Below, in pieces: positions 1-5,634 of a stretch of 26,486 nucleotides of DNA (position 1 is its first letter; every line of letters begins with the position of its first letter). Under the pieces are notes generated by a model that was not told the DNA's origin, searched no databases, and saw nothing but the letters and a program-made list of their open reading frames with translations. A program made the position numbers and the translations under genes. Origin of the DNA: a virus; the IMG/VR virus record IMGVR_UViG_3300025122_000126, positions 1 through 26,486 of that record. One strand, written 5' to 3'.

Positions 1-45
1 GACACCTCTCTCATAATTTTTTGAAAATTCTAACCCCTCTATTGT

Positions 46-57
46 ATAGTCTACTAT
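46..57. promoter_or_regulatory. Palindromic operator-like site 1
   Basis: The sequence ATAGTCTACTAT has perfect 5-base arms (ATAGT/ACTAT) around CT. It sits immediately upstream of the BRE-like element of the first promoter. A second palindrome with the same ATAG....CTAT outer arms lies at 83-94, on the other side of the TATA box. A pair of matching palindromes bracketing a promoter is typical of repressor or activator binding. The regulator is not identifiable here. Confidence 0.5.
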
Positions 58-73
58 CGAAAGGTTTATATAC
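58..73 (+). promoter_or_regulatory. Archaeal-type promoter (BRE + TATA box)
   Basis: The stretch CGAAAGG followed by TTTATATAC matches the archaeal arrangement of a purine-rich, A-rich BRE directly before a TATA box. Transcription would be expected about 25 bases downstream, near position 95-97. This fits the start of the structured leader and the first ORF at 194. No bacterial -35 element lies at a suitable distance, which favours an archaeal reading. It would drive the small-gene operon at 194-1732. Confidence 0.65.
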
Positions 74-82
74 TTCCTCATG

Positions 83-94
83 ATAGCATACTAT
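83..94. promoter_or_regulatory. Palindromic operator-like site 2
   Basis: ATAGCATACTAT repeats the ATAG....CTAT arms of the site at 46-57, centred 37 bases further downstream. It lies between the TATA box and the expected transcription start. A protein bound here could block the polymerase or the initiation complex. Confidence 0.5.
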
Positions 95-95
95 T

Positions 96-167
96 GTGGT
101 GGTTCTGACTTTTGTCTCACAACTTAATTCTACCCGCCACCGGGGTTGGGTTTTGATTACCCAACCC
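96..167 (+). other. Structured 5' leader of the first operon
   Basis: Two pairings can form in the leader. GTGGTGG at 96-102 pairs with CCGCCAC at 134-140, with one G-U pair. A perfect 9-bp hairpin follows, GGGTTGGGT (143-151) with ACCCAACCC (159-167) and a 7-base loop. The first stem begins about where transcription should start. The element ends 26 bases before the first start codon at 194. It could be a regulatory leader, an RNA stabiliser or simply a DNA inverted repeat. It matches no riboswitch class I recognise. Confidence 0.4.
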
Positions 168-193
168 ATTGTTAAAATGAGTAGAGGACTAAG

Positions 194-334
194 TTGCCAA
201 ACTTAAATCTAGCGTTAACGGAAGAAGAACTTGAAGAATTTAAGACAAAGAAGCGGAAGCTCCAGTTTGAGATGAACCGGGATTTAAGCTGGAAACAGTT
301 AATTAGGATGGGGCTTGACAGTGGGCTTCGTTGA
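194..334 (+). CDS. Small charged protein, possible regulator
   Basis: A 46-residue ORF starts at TTG, with GAGG at 184-187 at good spacing. The protein begins MPNLNLALTEEELEEF and continues as a highly charged helical stretch ending WKQLIRMGLDSGLR. The pattern of an LTEEEL helix, a charged linker and a Trp-containing second helix resembles small archaeal proteins of the ribbon-helix-helix/antitoxin type. It is too short to assign. It is the first gene after the operator-flanked promoter, so an autoregulatory role is conceivable. The next ORF overlaps it by 14 bases. Confidence 0.5.
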   Translation: MPNLNLALTEEELEEFKTKKRKLQFEMNRDLSWKQLIRMGLDSGLR

Positions 335-452
335 AGATTTGAAAAGGGAACTGAGAGAACGGGAGATCAAGAATATTATTGAACGGATTGAGAAGGGTGA
401 TATAAATGAGAATCAGGAACGGATACATAGAAAGGAAGGCAGCGGGAGGTAG
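321..452 (+). CDS. Small hypothetical protein (43 aa)
   Basis: A GTG-started ORF overlaps the end of the preceding small gene and runs 47 bases into the following one. It encodes a charged, helical peptide (VEDLKRELREREIKNIIERIE, then polar residues), likely a short coiled coil. GGATGGGG at 306-313 could serve as the ribosome-binding site. The overlaps on both sides and the non-ATG start make it uncertain. It may be spurious or translationally coupled. Confidence 0.3.
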   Translation: MGFVEDLKRELREREIKNIIERIEKGDINENQERIHRKEGSGR

Positions 453-708
453 TTGGCGAAATTGGTGGTTAGTAGGTGCAAGGCCCCTTCTAAGCATGAA
501 AATTTATTTGCCAGCAGAACTTGTTGGGAAAAGGATTAGGTTCAGGATGGAAGAGGTTGGTGAACATACAGAGTTCATACCTGTTAATAGGGTGGAGTCA
601 CTTATTTCCAATACTGTGTTTAAATATCAAGAAGCGTTAGAAAAAGGTGAGAAAGTAACACCATACAGGTTGGCTGAATGGTTAGGAGAAACGAGGTATT
701 TACAATGA
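406..708 (+). CDS. Hypothetical protein (100 aa)
   Basis: The start ATG follows GGTGA (396-400), the ribosome-binding motif used repeatedly in this window. The N-terminus is basic and aromatic (RKAAGGSWRNWW). A middle segment, IYLPAELVGKRIRFRMEEV, resembles the strand-rich 'PAELVGKRIRF' motif found in small archaeal proteins of unknown role. The C-terminal half is helical and ends RLAEWLGETRYLQ. No catalytic motif is visible. Its stop overlaps the next start (ATGA at 705-708), so the two are translationally coupled. Confidence 0.7.
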   Translation: MRIRNGYIERKAAGGSWRNWWLVGARPLLSMKIYLPAELVGKRIRFRMEEVGEHTEFIPVNRVESLISNTVFKYQEALEKGEKVTPYRLAEWLGETRYLQ

Positions 709-893
709 CAGCGAAAACGTTTGAGGTTTGTACAATTTGTAGTAGTTTATCTGGGATGTTAATCAATTATGTTTATTGCAGAAGTACTGAAAGAATTATT
801 AAAAAACAGTTTCGTTGTAGTGAATGTTCTGGAGTTTTTAAAGAAGTTGATTTAGACAAGCAGGAGGGAGGAGATCATGATAAGATTAATTAG
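705..893 (+). CDS. Zinc-ribbon protein (62 aa)
   Basis: I chose the ATG at 705 because it overlaps the upstream stop as ATGA and is preceded by GAGGT at 692-696. A longer in-frame start at 678 lacks this support. Two CxxC pairs (CTIC at residues 9-12, CSEC at 38-41) are separated by about 25 residues, the layout of a zinc ribbon. The tail is acidic. Such small treble-clef or ribbon proteins in viruses often act as transcription or nucleic-acid adaptors, but nothing here fixes the partner. The next gene starts inside its 3' end. Confidence 0.65.
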   Translation: MTAKTFEVCTICSSLSGMLINYVYCRSTERIIKKQFRCSECSGVFKEVDLDKQEGGDHDKIN

Positions 894-1113
894 GTATGGG
901 ATTGCACGGATGTTAATTAACTGTATGACTAATCAACAGATGAGTGAAAAGACGGCCAAGAGATGGAACCACTTACAAGCTGTTATACTTACAAGGGGTA
1001 AAATTTATTTTGATTATTATATATTATTTAATAAAGATGTGGTTAAATGTAAAAGGTGTTTGGCTCGGATTAAAGAGGGAACGCATTGTGAAAGGTGTGA
1101 AAATGAGATGTAA
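877..1113 (+). CDS. Small protein with C-terminal zinc finger (78 aa)
   Basis: A strong GGAGGAGATC ribosome-binding site lies just before the ATG. The N-terminal 50 residues are helical and basic. The last 22 residues hold two CxxC knuckles (CKRC and CERC), spaced as in rubredoxin-like or zinc-ribbon folds. The gene overlaps both neighbours, which places it in the same coupled small-gene operon. A nucleic-acid-binding role is an inference from the zinc finger only. Confidence 0.6.
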   Translation: MIRLIRYGIARMLINCMTNQQMSEKTAKRWNHLQAVILTRGKIYFDYYILFNKDVVKCKRCLARIKEGTHCERCENEM

Positions 1114-1285
1114 ATTATTCGGGCATAAGTTAAAACAGAAGAGGTACTTGGAATTTGAAGATTTTAATGGGATGATTCATTTCCAGTACACTTCACGGAA
1201 GGTGTGTCAACGCTGTTACAGTGCATGGACTTATCGAGAGATTGCTCCTGTTAATATGAAAAAGACAGTTTATTTGAAAAGATGA
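1103..1285 (+). CDS. DUF1660-like small zinc-binding protein (60 aa)
   Basis: The protein starts MRCKLFGHKLK and later has a CQRC pair. This is the arrangement of small phage proteins of the DUF1660 type (MxCKLFGHK near the N-terminus and a downstream CxxC). Cysteine 3 and histidine 8 with the CxxC could form one zinc site. I chose the ATG at 1103, which has AAGGTG ten bases upstream and a short overlap with the preceding gene. A longer in-frame extension back to 944 would overlap that gene almost fully and looks artefactual. The function is unknown. Confidence 0.6.
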   Translation: MRCKLFGHKLKQKRYLEFEDFNGMIHFQYTSRKVCQRCYSAWTYREIAPVNMKKTVYLKR

Positions 1286-1312
1286 CAAGAGGGATGAAGA
1301 AGGTGCAGATAA

Positions 1313-1732
1313 GTGACGTTAGATAAAAAAGTTGGAATTATATTTGGTGTGTTTGACCTGATGCACGTTGGACATGTTCAACTGTTTGAATGGGCAAAAC
1401 AACAGGTGGACTATTTAGTAGTAGGGGTAAACTCTGGTGACCATTTAGAAGCCCACAAAAATAAACCACTTTTAACTGCCAATGAAAGATTATATCTTGT
1501 TAACTCTTGTAAATTTGTAGATGAAGCGTTTGTTTACAAAGATGAAGCCGAATTACACCAGTATCAGGCTGCACATTTAGATTATGTTAGAATTATGGGT
1601 GATGATCATACTGATAGGTTTAATGGATCAGATTTACCAATACAAACATTGTTTCATCCTAGACTACAACATAACTATTCCAGTACTGAAATGAGAAGGA
1701 GAATTGTAGGATGGGATCAATATTTGGAATGA
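1313..1732 (+). CDS. Cytidylyltransferase-family nucleotidyltransferase
   Basis: The N-terminus carries the nucleotidyltransferase signature GVFDLMHVGH (residues 12-21, with HxGH at 18-21). This binds the nucleotide phosphates in glycerol-3-phosphate and phosphocholine cytidylyltransferases. The later YSSTEMRRRI segment corresponds to the conserved C-terminal serine/threonine-arginine motif of the family. At 139 residues it is the usual single-domain length (TagD-like). The likely reaction is CTP plus a phosphorylated alcohol giving a CDP-activated compound. An archaeal FAD-synthase-like or sugar substrate is possible. The start is GTG with AGGTGC upstream. It ends the small-gene operon and could feed the glycosyltransferase encoded at 14502. 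Confidence 0.85.
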   Translation: MTLDKKVGIIFGVFDLMHVGHVQLFEWAKQQVDYLVVGVNSGDHLEAHKNKPLLTANERLYLVNSCKFVDEAFVYKDEAELHQYQAAHLDYVRIMGDDHTDRFNGSDLPIQTLFHPRLQHNYSSTEMRRRIVGWDQYLE

Positions 1733-1770
1733 AGGTCACAACTTGGAGGAACTACAACAATTATTATAAT

Positions 1771-1873
1771 TTGCTCAGCACGGGAAAAACCTCACTAGGT
1801 TTTTTTGGGCAGGTAGCTATCATCACCTTACCCGAACCTCTTTTCCTTTTGGGTTTTCAGACGTGCTGAGTGA
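1771..1873 (+). ncRNA. Multibranched structured element upstream of terminase
   Basis: CTCAGCACG at 1774-1782 pairs perfectly with CGTGCTGAG at 1862-1870, extendable by wobble and A-T pairs to 1771/1873. Three hairpins lie inside: 1785-1804 (8-bp stem, CACT loop), 1807-1833 (GGG/CCC plus AGGT/ACCT around an internal loop) and 1835-1855 (AACC/GGTT). The whole folds as a four-way junction of about 100 bases. No tRNA features are present. It could be a small RNA, a processed leader, or a DNA packaging or cleavage site next to the terminase genes. No pairing has been tested by covariation. Confidence 0.4.
1785..1806 (+). terminator. Possible hairpin/T-tract terminator after the small-gene operon
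   Basis: AAAAACCT (1785-1792) pairs with AGGTTTTT (1797-1804) around a CACT loop, and the T run continues to 1806. This gives a terminator-like hairpin about 50 bases after the cytidylyltransferase stop. It is nested in the larger fold at 1771-1873, so it may instead be one arm of that structure. The mostly A-T stem means the T run itself, rather than stem strength, would drive termination. Confidence 0.4.
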
Positions 1874-1917
1874 ACAAAAATGAAATGACGAACACAAGGG
1901 GGGTGGTTGACGGTATA

Positions 1918-1933
1918 ACGGAAACCTTTAAAC
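1918..1933 (+). promoter_or_regulatory. Possible promoter of the late (head) operon
   Basis: ACGGAAAC followed by CTTTAAAC resembles a BRE/TATA pair. It lies about 25 bases before the terminase small-subunit ATG at 1957, so transcripts would be almost leaderless. However, a GAGGG ribosome-binding site at 1945-1949 argues for a slightly longer leader. GGTATAAC at 1912-1919 is an alternative TATA-like element. This is weaker than the promoter at 58-73. Confidence 0.35.
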
Positions 1934-1956
1934 AATGATTGAACGAGGGATGAAGA

Positions 1957-2331
1957 ATGACCACTAAGAATTTATTAAAGCCGTTAGGGAAAATCCCGGC
2001 AGAGAACACAAAGGAGTTTAAAAAAATAATTAATGCTGTTATTAAACAATGGGGGTTAAGTCAACCAGTAGAGATTATGTCAGCTAATAGGTTAGTCTCT
2101 ACTTGGATGAAAATGAGGTATGTGGAATCTTGTATCAAGAAATATGGCCTGTTTTTTGAAGACACGGATGATTGTGGGAAAATTAACAGGATTAGGATGA
2201 ATGAACTTGCATATTACCTTAAACAGTTGGAGGCAGATTTTAGGAGTTATTGTCGTTTGTTAAATGTCAAAAGGGAAAGTTCATCAGATAACCCCATGAC
2301 TTTCTTGGAGATGTTAGATGGCAAAAATTGA
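1957..2331 (+). CDS. terS: Terminase small subunit (P27-like)
   Basis: This 124-residue, helical, basic protein ends 14 bases inside the terminase large-subunit gene. The middle and C-terminal pattern (a helix ending YVESCIKKYGLFF, then LAYYLKQLEADFRSYCRLLNV) resembles P27-type small terminases, in which the tail packs near 'fR.yc..lnv'. Its role is to recognise viral DNA and hand it to the large subunit for cutting and packaging. The start has GAGGG upstream. The assignment rests mainly on position and the C-terminal pattern. Confidence 0.75.
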   Translation: MTTKNLLKPLGKIPAENTKEFKKIINAVIKQWGLSQPVEIMSANRLVSTWMKMRYVESCIKKYGLFFEDTDDCGKINRIRMNELAYYLKQLEADFRSYCRLLNVKRESSSDNPMTFLEMLDGKN

Positions 2332-3790
2332 CCCTAAGAAACTCAAGAAAGACCCTATATATTTTATTGAAAATATTATTTATGCAGGGACTGGGTGGAA
2401 ATTAACAGAATTTCAGAAGGAATGGTTGAGGCTAGTTGAAGATAAACATCGAGTAACTTTCATGGCGTTTAGGTCATCCGGAAAGACTCGGCAACTGTTC
2501 GTTCACTATTTCTTATGGAAAGCGATAATTAACCCAGCAACTCAATATTTAATCATTTCAAAGACACTTCCACAAGCAATAGAGGTGTTAAAAGATATAA
2601 GAATCACTGTCCTGACCACGCCTATCTTAAAAACTATGATTCCCTCGAACCGATCTCAGGCGTGGTCACGGACAGAACTAGAATTTGCTAATCATTCCCG
2701 GATATTGAGTAAAGCGTACAACGATAACGTAAGAGGATTACACGTTGACGGCCTTGGCTGTGACGAATTGGGAGAGTATCAAGACCATGAGATTCTCAAG
2801 AAGGCTGTTCTCCCGACAATCCGTGCAAAACGCGGCTTCTTTGTTGGTGTTGGTACCCCAAAATCCGAACTGGACTTGTTGCACGAAATTGAAAGAGACC
2901 CGGGATTTTCTTCTATTTTCTTTGACCGTTACCCAGCAGAAGGCGAGAAAGGGCAATTGTTTATAGAAAGATACCCAGACACCAAGATTGAACATAAAGA
3001 AGGTGCAGTTCATATATTGGATAAAAAGACAGGTAAGACACTTGAGACATACAATAATCTCACTTGGTCACAGGAATTCTTGTTGAAACCAGTTTCAACT
3101 GAAGATAAGTTGTTTCCTACTGCTATGATTGAAGCTTGCATTGATCAAACTGAAGCGTTTTATGACCAGCCAGTTAACATGCGACAATATTTTATGGGTG
3201 TGGATTTTGCAATGTCAGCCAATGCTGGTTCAGACTATACTGTGATAACTATATTAGAGAAGCATCCAGCACATAACAGACTAAAGATTGTTCACATAGA
3301 CCGGTTCAGGGGATTAGATTACACATTACAGAAGCAGAAAATTGTTGAATTAGCTGATAAATTCAAGATAACTAAGGCGTTAGGGGATGAAAACACGTTT
3401 GGGAAGGTGTTTATTTATGATTTGAAAGCAGAAGGTGTGCCAATTGACGGATTTAAGTTTTCTTCGTCAAATAAGAGCAAGGAAGATGTGATTAAGGCGT
3501 TAAGAGACCAATTTGAGAAAAAAGGGTTTTTGATTCCTTATGATCATAACTGTGCTAACACAATGACCAAAGTTAGAGTGTTAATTGATGAATTGAGTAA
3601 GTTTGGTATCATCTTTGACATGAGAAGCAAGATGGTGAAGTTTGAAGGGACAGGTAAACATGATGATATGGTTATATCATTAGGCCTCGCTAGTTATATT
3701 GCTCGTAACATCACTATGGGTGTGTTTTCTGCAATCAAAGGGACAGGAAGACGTAAAAGTAATCCCTTCATTGTGTCAAAAACCAAATAG
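2318..3790 (+). CDS. terL: Terminase large subunit
   Basis: This is the DNA-packaging motor with ATPase and nuclease domains. The N-terminal ATPase has a Walker A (AFRSSGKT, residues 50-57), a Walker B ending in Asp149-Glu150 (GLGCDE), and a coupling motif GVGTP near 176-180. The C-terminal RNase H-like nuclease has a first acidic residue in GVDFAMS (about D295), a central acidic ALGDENT segment and a terminal HDD motif (about 448-450). At 490 residues it is a normal full length. The gene overlaps the small subunit by 14 bases, and GGAGATG lies upstream of its ATG. All catalytic positions look intact. Confidence 0.95.
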   Translation: MAKIDPKKLKKDPIYFIENIIYAGTGWKLTEFQKEWLRLVEDKHRVTFMAFRSSGKTRQLFVHYFLWKAIINPATQYLIISKTLPQAIEVLKDIRITVLTTPILKTMIPSNRSQAWSRTELEFANHSRILSKAYNDNVRGLHVDGLGCDELGEYQDHEILKKAVLPTIRAKRGFFVGVGTPKSELDLLHEIERDPGFSSIFFDRYPAEGEKGQLFIERYPDTKIEHKEGAVHILDKKTGKTLETYNNLTWSQEFLLKPVSTEDKLFPTAMIEACIDQTEAFYDQPVNMRQYFMGVDFAMSANAGSDYTVITILEKHPAHNRLKIVHIDRFRGLDYTLQKQKIVELADKFKITKALGDENTFGKVFIYDLKAEGVPIDGFKFSSSNKSKEDVIKALRDQFEKKGFLIPYDHNCANTMTKVRVLIDELSKFGIIFDMRSKMVKFEGTGKHDDMVISLGLASYIARNITMGVFSAIKGTGRRKSNPFIVSKTK

Positions 3791-3804
3791 GTTTTAAATG
3801 GGTA

Positions 3805-5175
3805 ATGTTTGAGAATACATCAATGGCTCTATTTGAACGTAAACCTATCCAAGAAGCAGGTGTTGCAATTGTTAAAAAAGGTAGTCAGAATTCTGTTGGA
3901 TTGTTGAGTGGTGAGGATAATCATAACGATAGAGAAGCTGCTTTTATGAAATATAAAGATGCGTATGATAGAGTCCCGTTGGTGACAGCAATAATTGATG
4001 TCCAAAGTGACCAAGCAGTCCAAGACTTTTTCTTTGAAGGGCCGAACTCTGATAAATTGGACAAATGGGCGGATAAAGTCAATTTAATGCAGTTTTTTCA
4101 CAGAACAGCTAAGTTAATGGTGTTATATGGCAATAGTTATGTTGAAACCATAAGAGAGAAGGGAGAAATTGTTGAATTAAAAATACTAGACCCTATTTAT
4201 ATGAATGTGTTTAGAAAACTTACTGGAGACATTACTGGTTATTCACAAATCATTGGAGACAAAAAAGTAGTATTGTGGGGGACTACTGGTTCTGAAGAAG
4301 AAGACAAGAAATATAAAAGAAAACTTGCTAAGTTTGATTCTATTTCTCATTTTAAACATAATGTGTTAGGGACAGAGAAATATGGTGCAAGTATAATCAA
4401 GCCTTTAGTGAGTTCAATTAATATTAAGTTAGAGATGGAAAGTAGTCTCAGTAAAGTTCTATTCAAATATGTAGCACCTTTAATTTGGGCGAAAGTGGGT
4501 AATGACCAGTTTCCAGCAAATGACTCGGTGGTAACTTCCATTAGTAACACGTTAAGGGATTTAAGTGCAGAAAGTGAAATCACAACTTCACATCTCGTTG
4601 AATTGAAAGTAATGGATTTCAATGCGAAGGGGATGGATATTAAAACGCCCATTGAACATGTTGAACAACAAATAATTACAGGTGGACAAGTGCCTCCCGT
4701 TTTACTAGGCAGGGGCGGAGAAGGCAAAGCTGATTCTGAAGTTCAGCTTCGTTCATTTGGGCGTCATATTAAAGCTTTACAAAGAGAACTTAAAAATGAA
4801 TTTGAAGAGAAAATTGTAGTTGGGCAGGAGATGGGTTCAGAAGAAGATAAGCTAGTTTGGTCACAAGCAGAAGAGAGGGAAAAAGAAGTGGAGATTGATA
4901 TGCTTAGGGGATTGGTGACTGATGGGATTATTACGCCTCAAAAAGCTAACGACTTATTACCACCTAAATTCCGGGAAGAATTACCAGACCGGCCTATGGA
5001 GCTGTTAAATAAGCAGGGACAAGACCCAGAGACAGGTTTACAAGAACCGAGACCAACACAGAGGAAGGATAAAAAAGTGAAAGATAATCCAAATGATCCT
5101 ACTCAGACTACAAAAGACAAGAAAACTATGGGGAAACGAGTCAACAAGACAGACCGTTCTGTACCAATAAAATGA
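3805..5175 (+). CDS. Portal protein
   Basis: The 456-residue protein follows the large terminase, the usual place for the dodecameric portal ring through which DNA enters the capsid. Portal-like patterns include AKLMVLYGNSYVE, then KILDPIYMNVFRK, then a long helical stretch before QVPPVLLGRGGEG, where portals of this type carry the QVPp.llG turn. The C-terminus is low-complexity and very basic (KDKKVKDNPNDPTQTTKDKK). The start at 3805 is weakly supported, and an in-frame ATG at 3823 is an alternative. The stop overlaps the next start as ATGA. Confidence 0.9.
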   Translation: MFENTSMALFERKPIQEAGVAIVKKGSQNSVGLLSGEDNHNDREAAFMKYKDAYDRVPLVTAIIDVQSDQAVQDFFFEGPNSDKLDKWADKVNLMQFFHRTAKLMVLYGNSYVETIREKGEIVELKILDPIYMNVFRKLTGDITGYSQIIGDKKVVLWGTTGSEEEDKKYKRKLAKFDSISHFKHNVLGTEKYGASIIKPLVSSINIKLEMESSLSKVLFKYVAPLIWAKVGNDQFPANDSVVTSISNTLRDLSAESEITTSHLVELKVMDFNAKGMDIKTPIEHVEQQIITGGQVPPVLLGRGGEGKADSEVQLRSFGRHIKALQRELKNEFEEKIVVGQEMGSEEDKLVWSQAEEREKEVEIDMLRGLVTDGIITPQKANDLLPPKFREELPDRPMELLNKQGQDPETGLQEPRPTQRKDKKVKDNPNDPTQTTKDKKTMGKRVNKTDRSVPIK

Positions 5176-5366
5176 ATGAAGAAGATATAGTGAGGAAAAC
5201 TCCAAAAAAGTTATTAGAAGCAATGGGAGCTATATGTGTTGGGAGTAAACCGAAAGTACCAGTTATGGAAGTTATTGGTGAGAAGGGATTAGTTGTTAAT
5301 GAATATGCTGACAGTCCTGATAAACCGCTACCATACCACATTTTGATGGAGAGGCACGTCCTATGA
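5172..5366 (+). CDS. Small hypothetical protein between portal and protease
   Basis: This 64-residue ORF starts with the ATGA overlap at the portal stop and ends with another ATGA overlap to the next gene. That strongly suggests real, coupled translation. The sequence (DIVRKTPKKLLEAMGAICVGSK, then short strands) shows no motif I recognise. Its place between the portal and protease genes suggests a small head-morphogenesis or connector role, but this is inference from position only. Confidence 0.6.
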   Translation: MNEEDIVRKTPKKLLEAMGAICVGSKPKVPVMEVIGEKGLVVNEYADSPDKPLPYHILMERHVL

Positions 5367-5629
5367 TGTTCCGTTGCCCTGTTTGCCGAGATAAGCATTC
5401 CGTACAAAATAATTATGATAATCAGGACTTTATCTGTTTAAATGGTGCAAGCAGCCATAGTCAGAAAACATTTCAGAATATGGTGCCAGAAGATTTAATG
5501 AGTAGGAATGAACCGTTAAAGAACAGGTTTAGTATCAAGGTTGATGAGGCGAGGCCAGTCACCGTAAGTCCCAAAGTGGAATTTCGGAGAACTGCAGAGA
5601 GGTTAGGAACAAACAAAACAAATTGGTGA
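5363..5629 (+). CDS. Small zinc-finger-like protein in head module
   Basis: This 88-residue protein opens MMFRCPVCRDKHSV and has a further Cys and His in FICLNGASSH. The CPVC pair with the downstream Cys/His could hold a zinc. The remainder is polar and basic with no known motif. It is coupled to both neighbours: ATGA at its start, and its stop lies inside the ribosome-binding site of the protease gene. A Zn-binding protein between portal and protease is unusual, and its role is unknown. Confidence 0.65.
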   Translation: MMFRCPVCRDKHSVQNNYDNQDFICLNGASSHSQKTFQNMVPEDLMSRNEPLKNRFSIKVDEARPVTVSPKVEFRRTAERLGTNKTNW

Positions 5630-5634
5630 TAAAT

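Noticed and set aside
15-29. AATTTT-TTG-AAAATT palindrome at the left edge as a terminator
   Set aside because: It is short and A-T only, and the upstream gene is outside the window, so it cannot be judged.
944-1102. Long upstream extension of the DUF1660-like ORF
   Set aside because: It overlaps the zinc-finger gene at 877-1113 almost completely in another frame, and the start at 1103 has its own ribosome-binding site. The family motif also starts there.
1743-1770. Bacterial-type promoter (TTGGAG, 16-base gap, TATAAT)
   Set aside because: The match is imperfect, transcription would begin inside the conserved stem at 1774, and the TTGGAGG could be chance. It is kept only as a reason not to be certain of an archaeal host.
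1771-1873. tRNA-like cloverleaf
   Set aside because: Closing stem is 9-12 bp rather than 7, there is no T-loop GTTCRA, no anticodon-arm pattern and no CCA end, so it is not a tRNA.
4347-4727. Reverse-strand ORF of 126 residues
   Set aside because: It lies wholly within the portal gene, which has clear family patterns, and shows no domain or ribosome-binding support.
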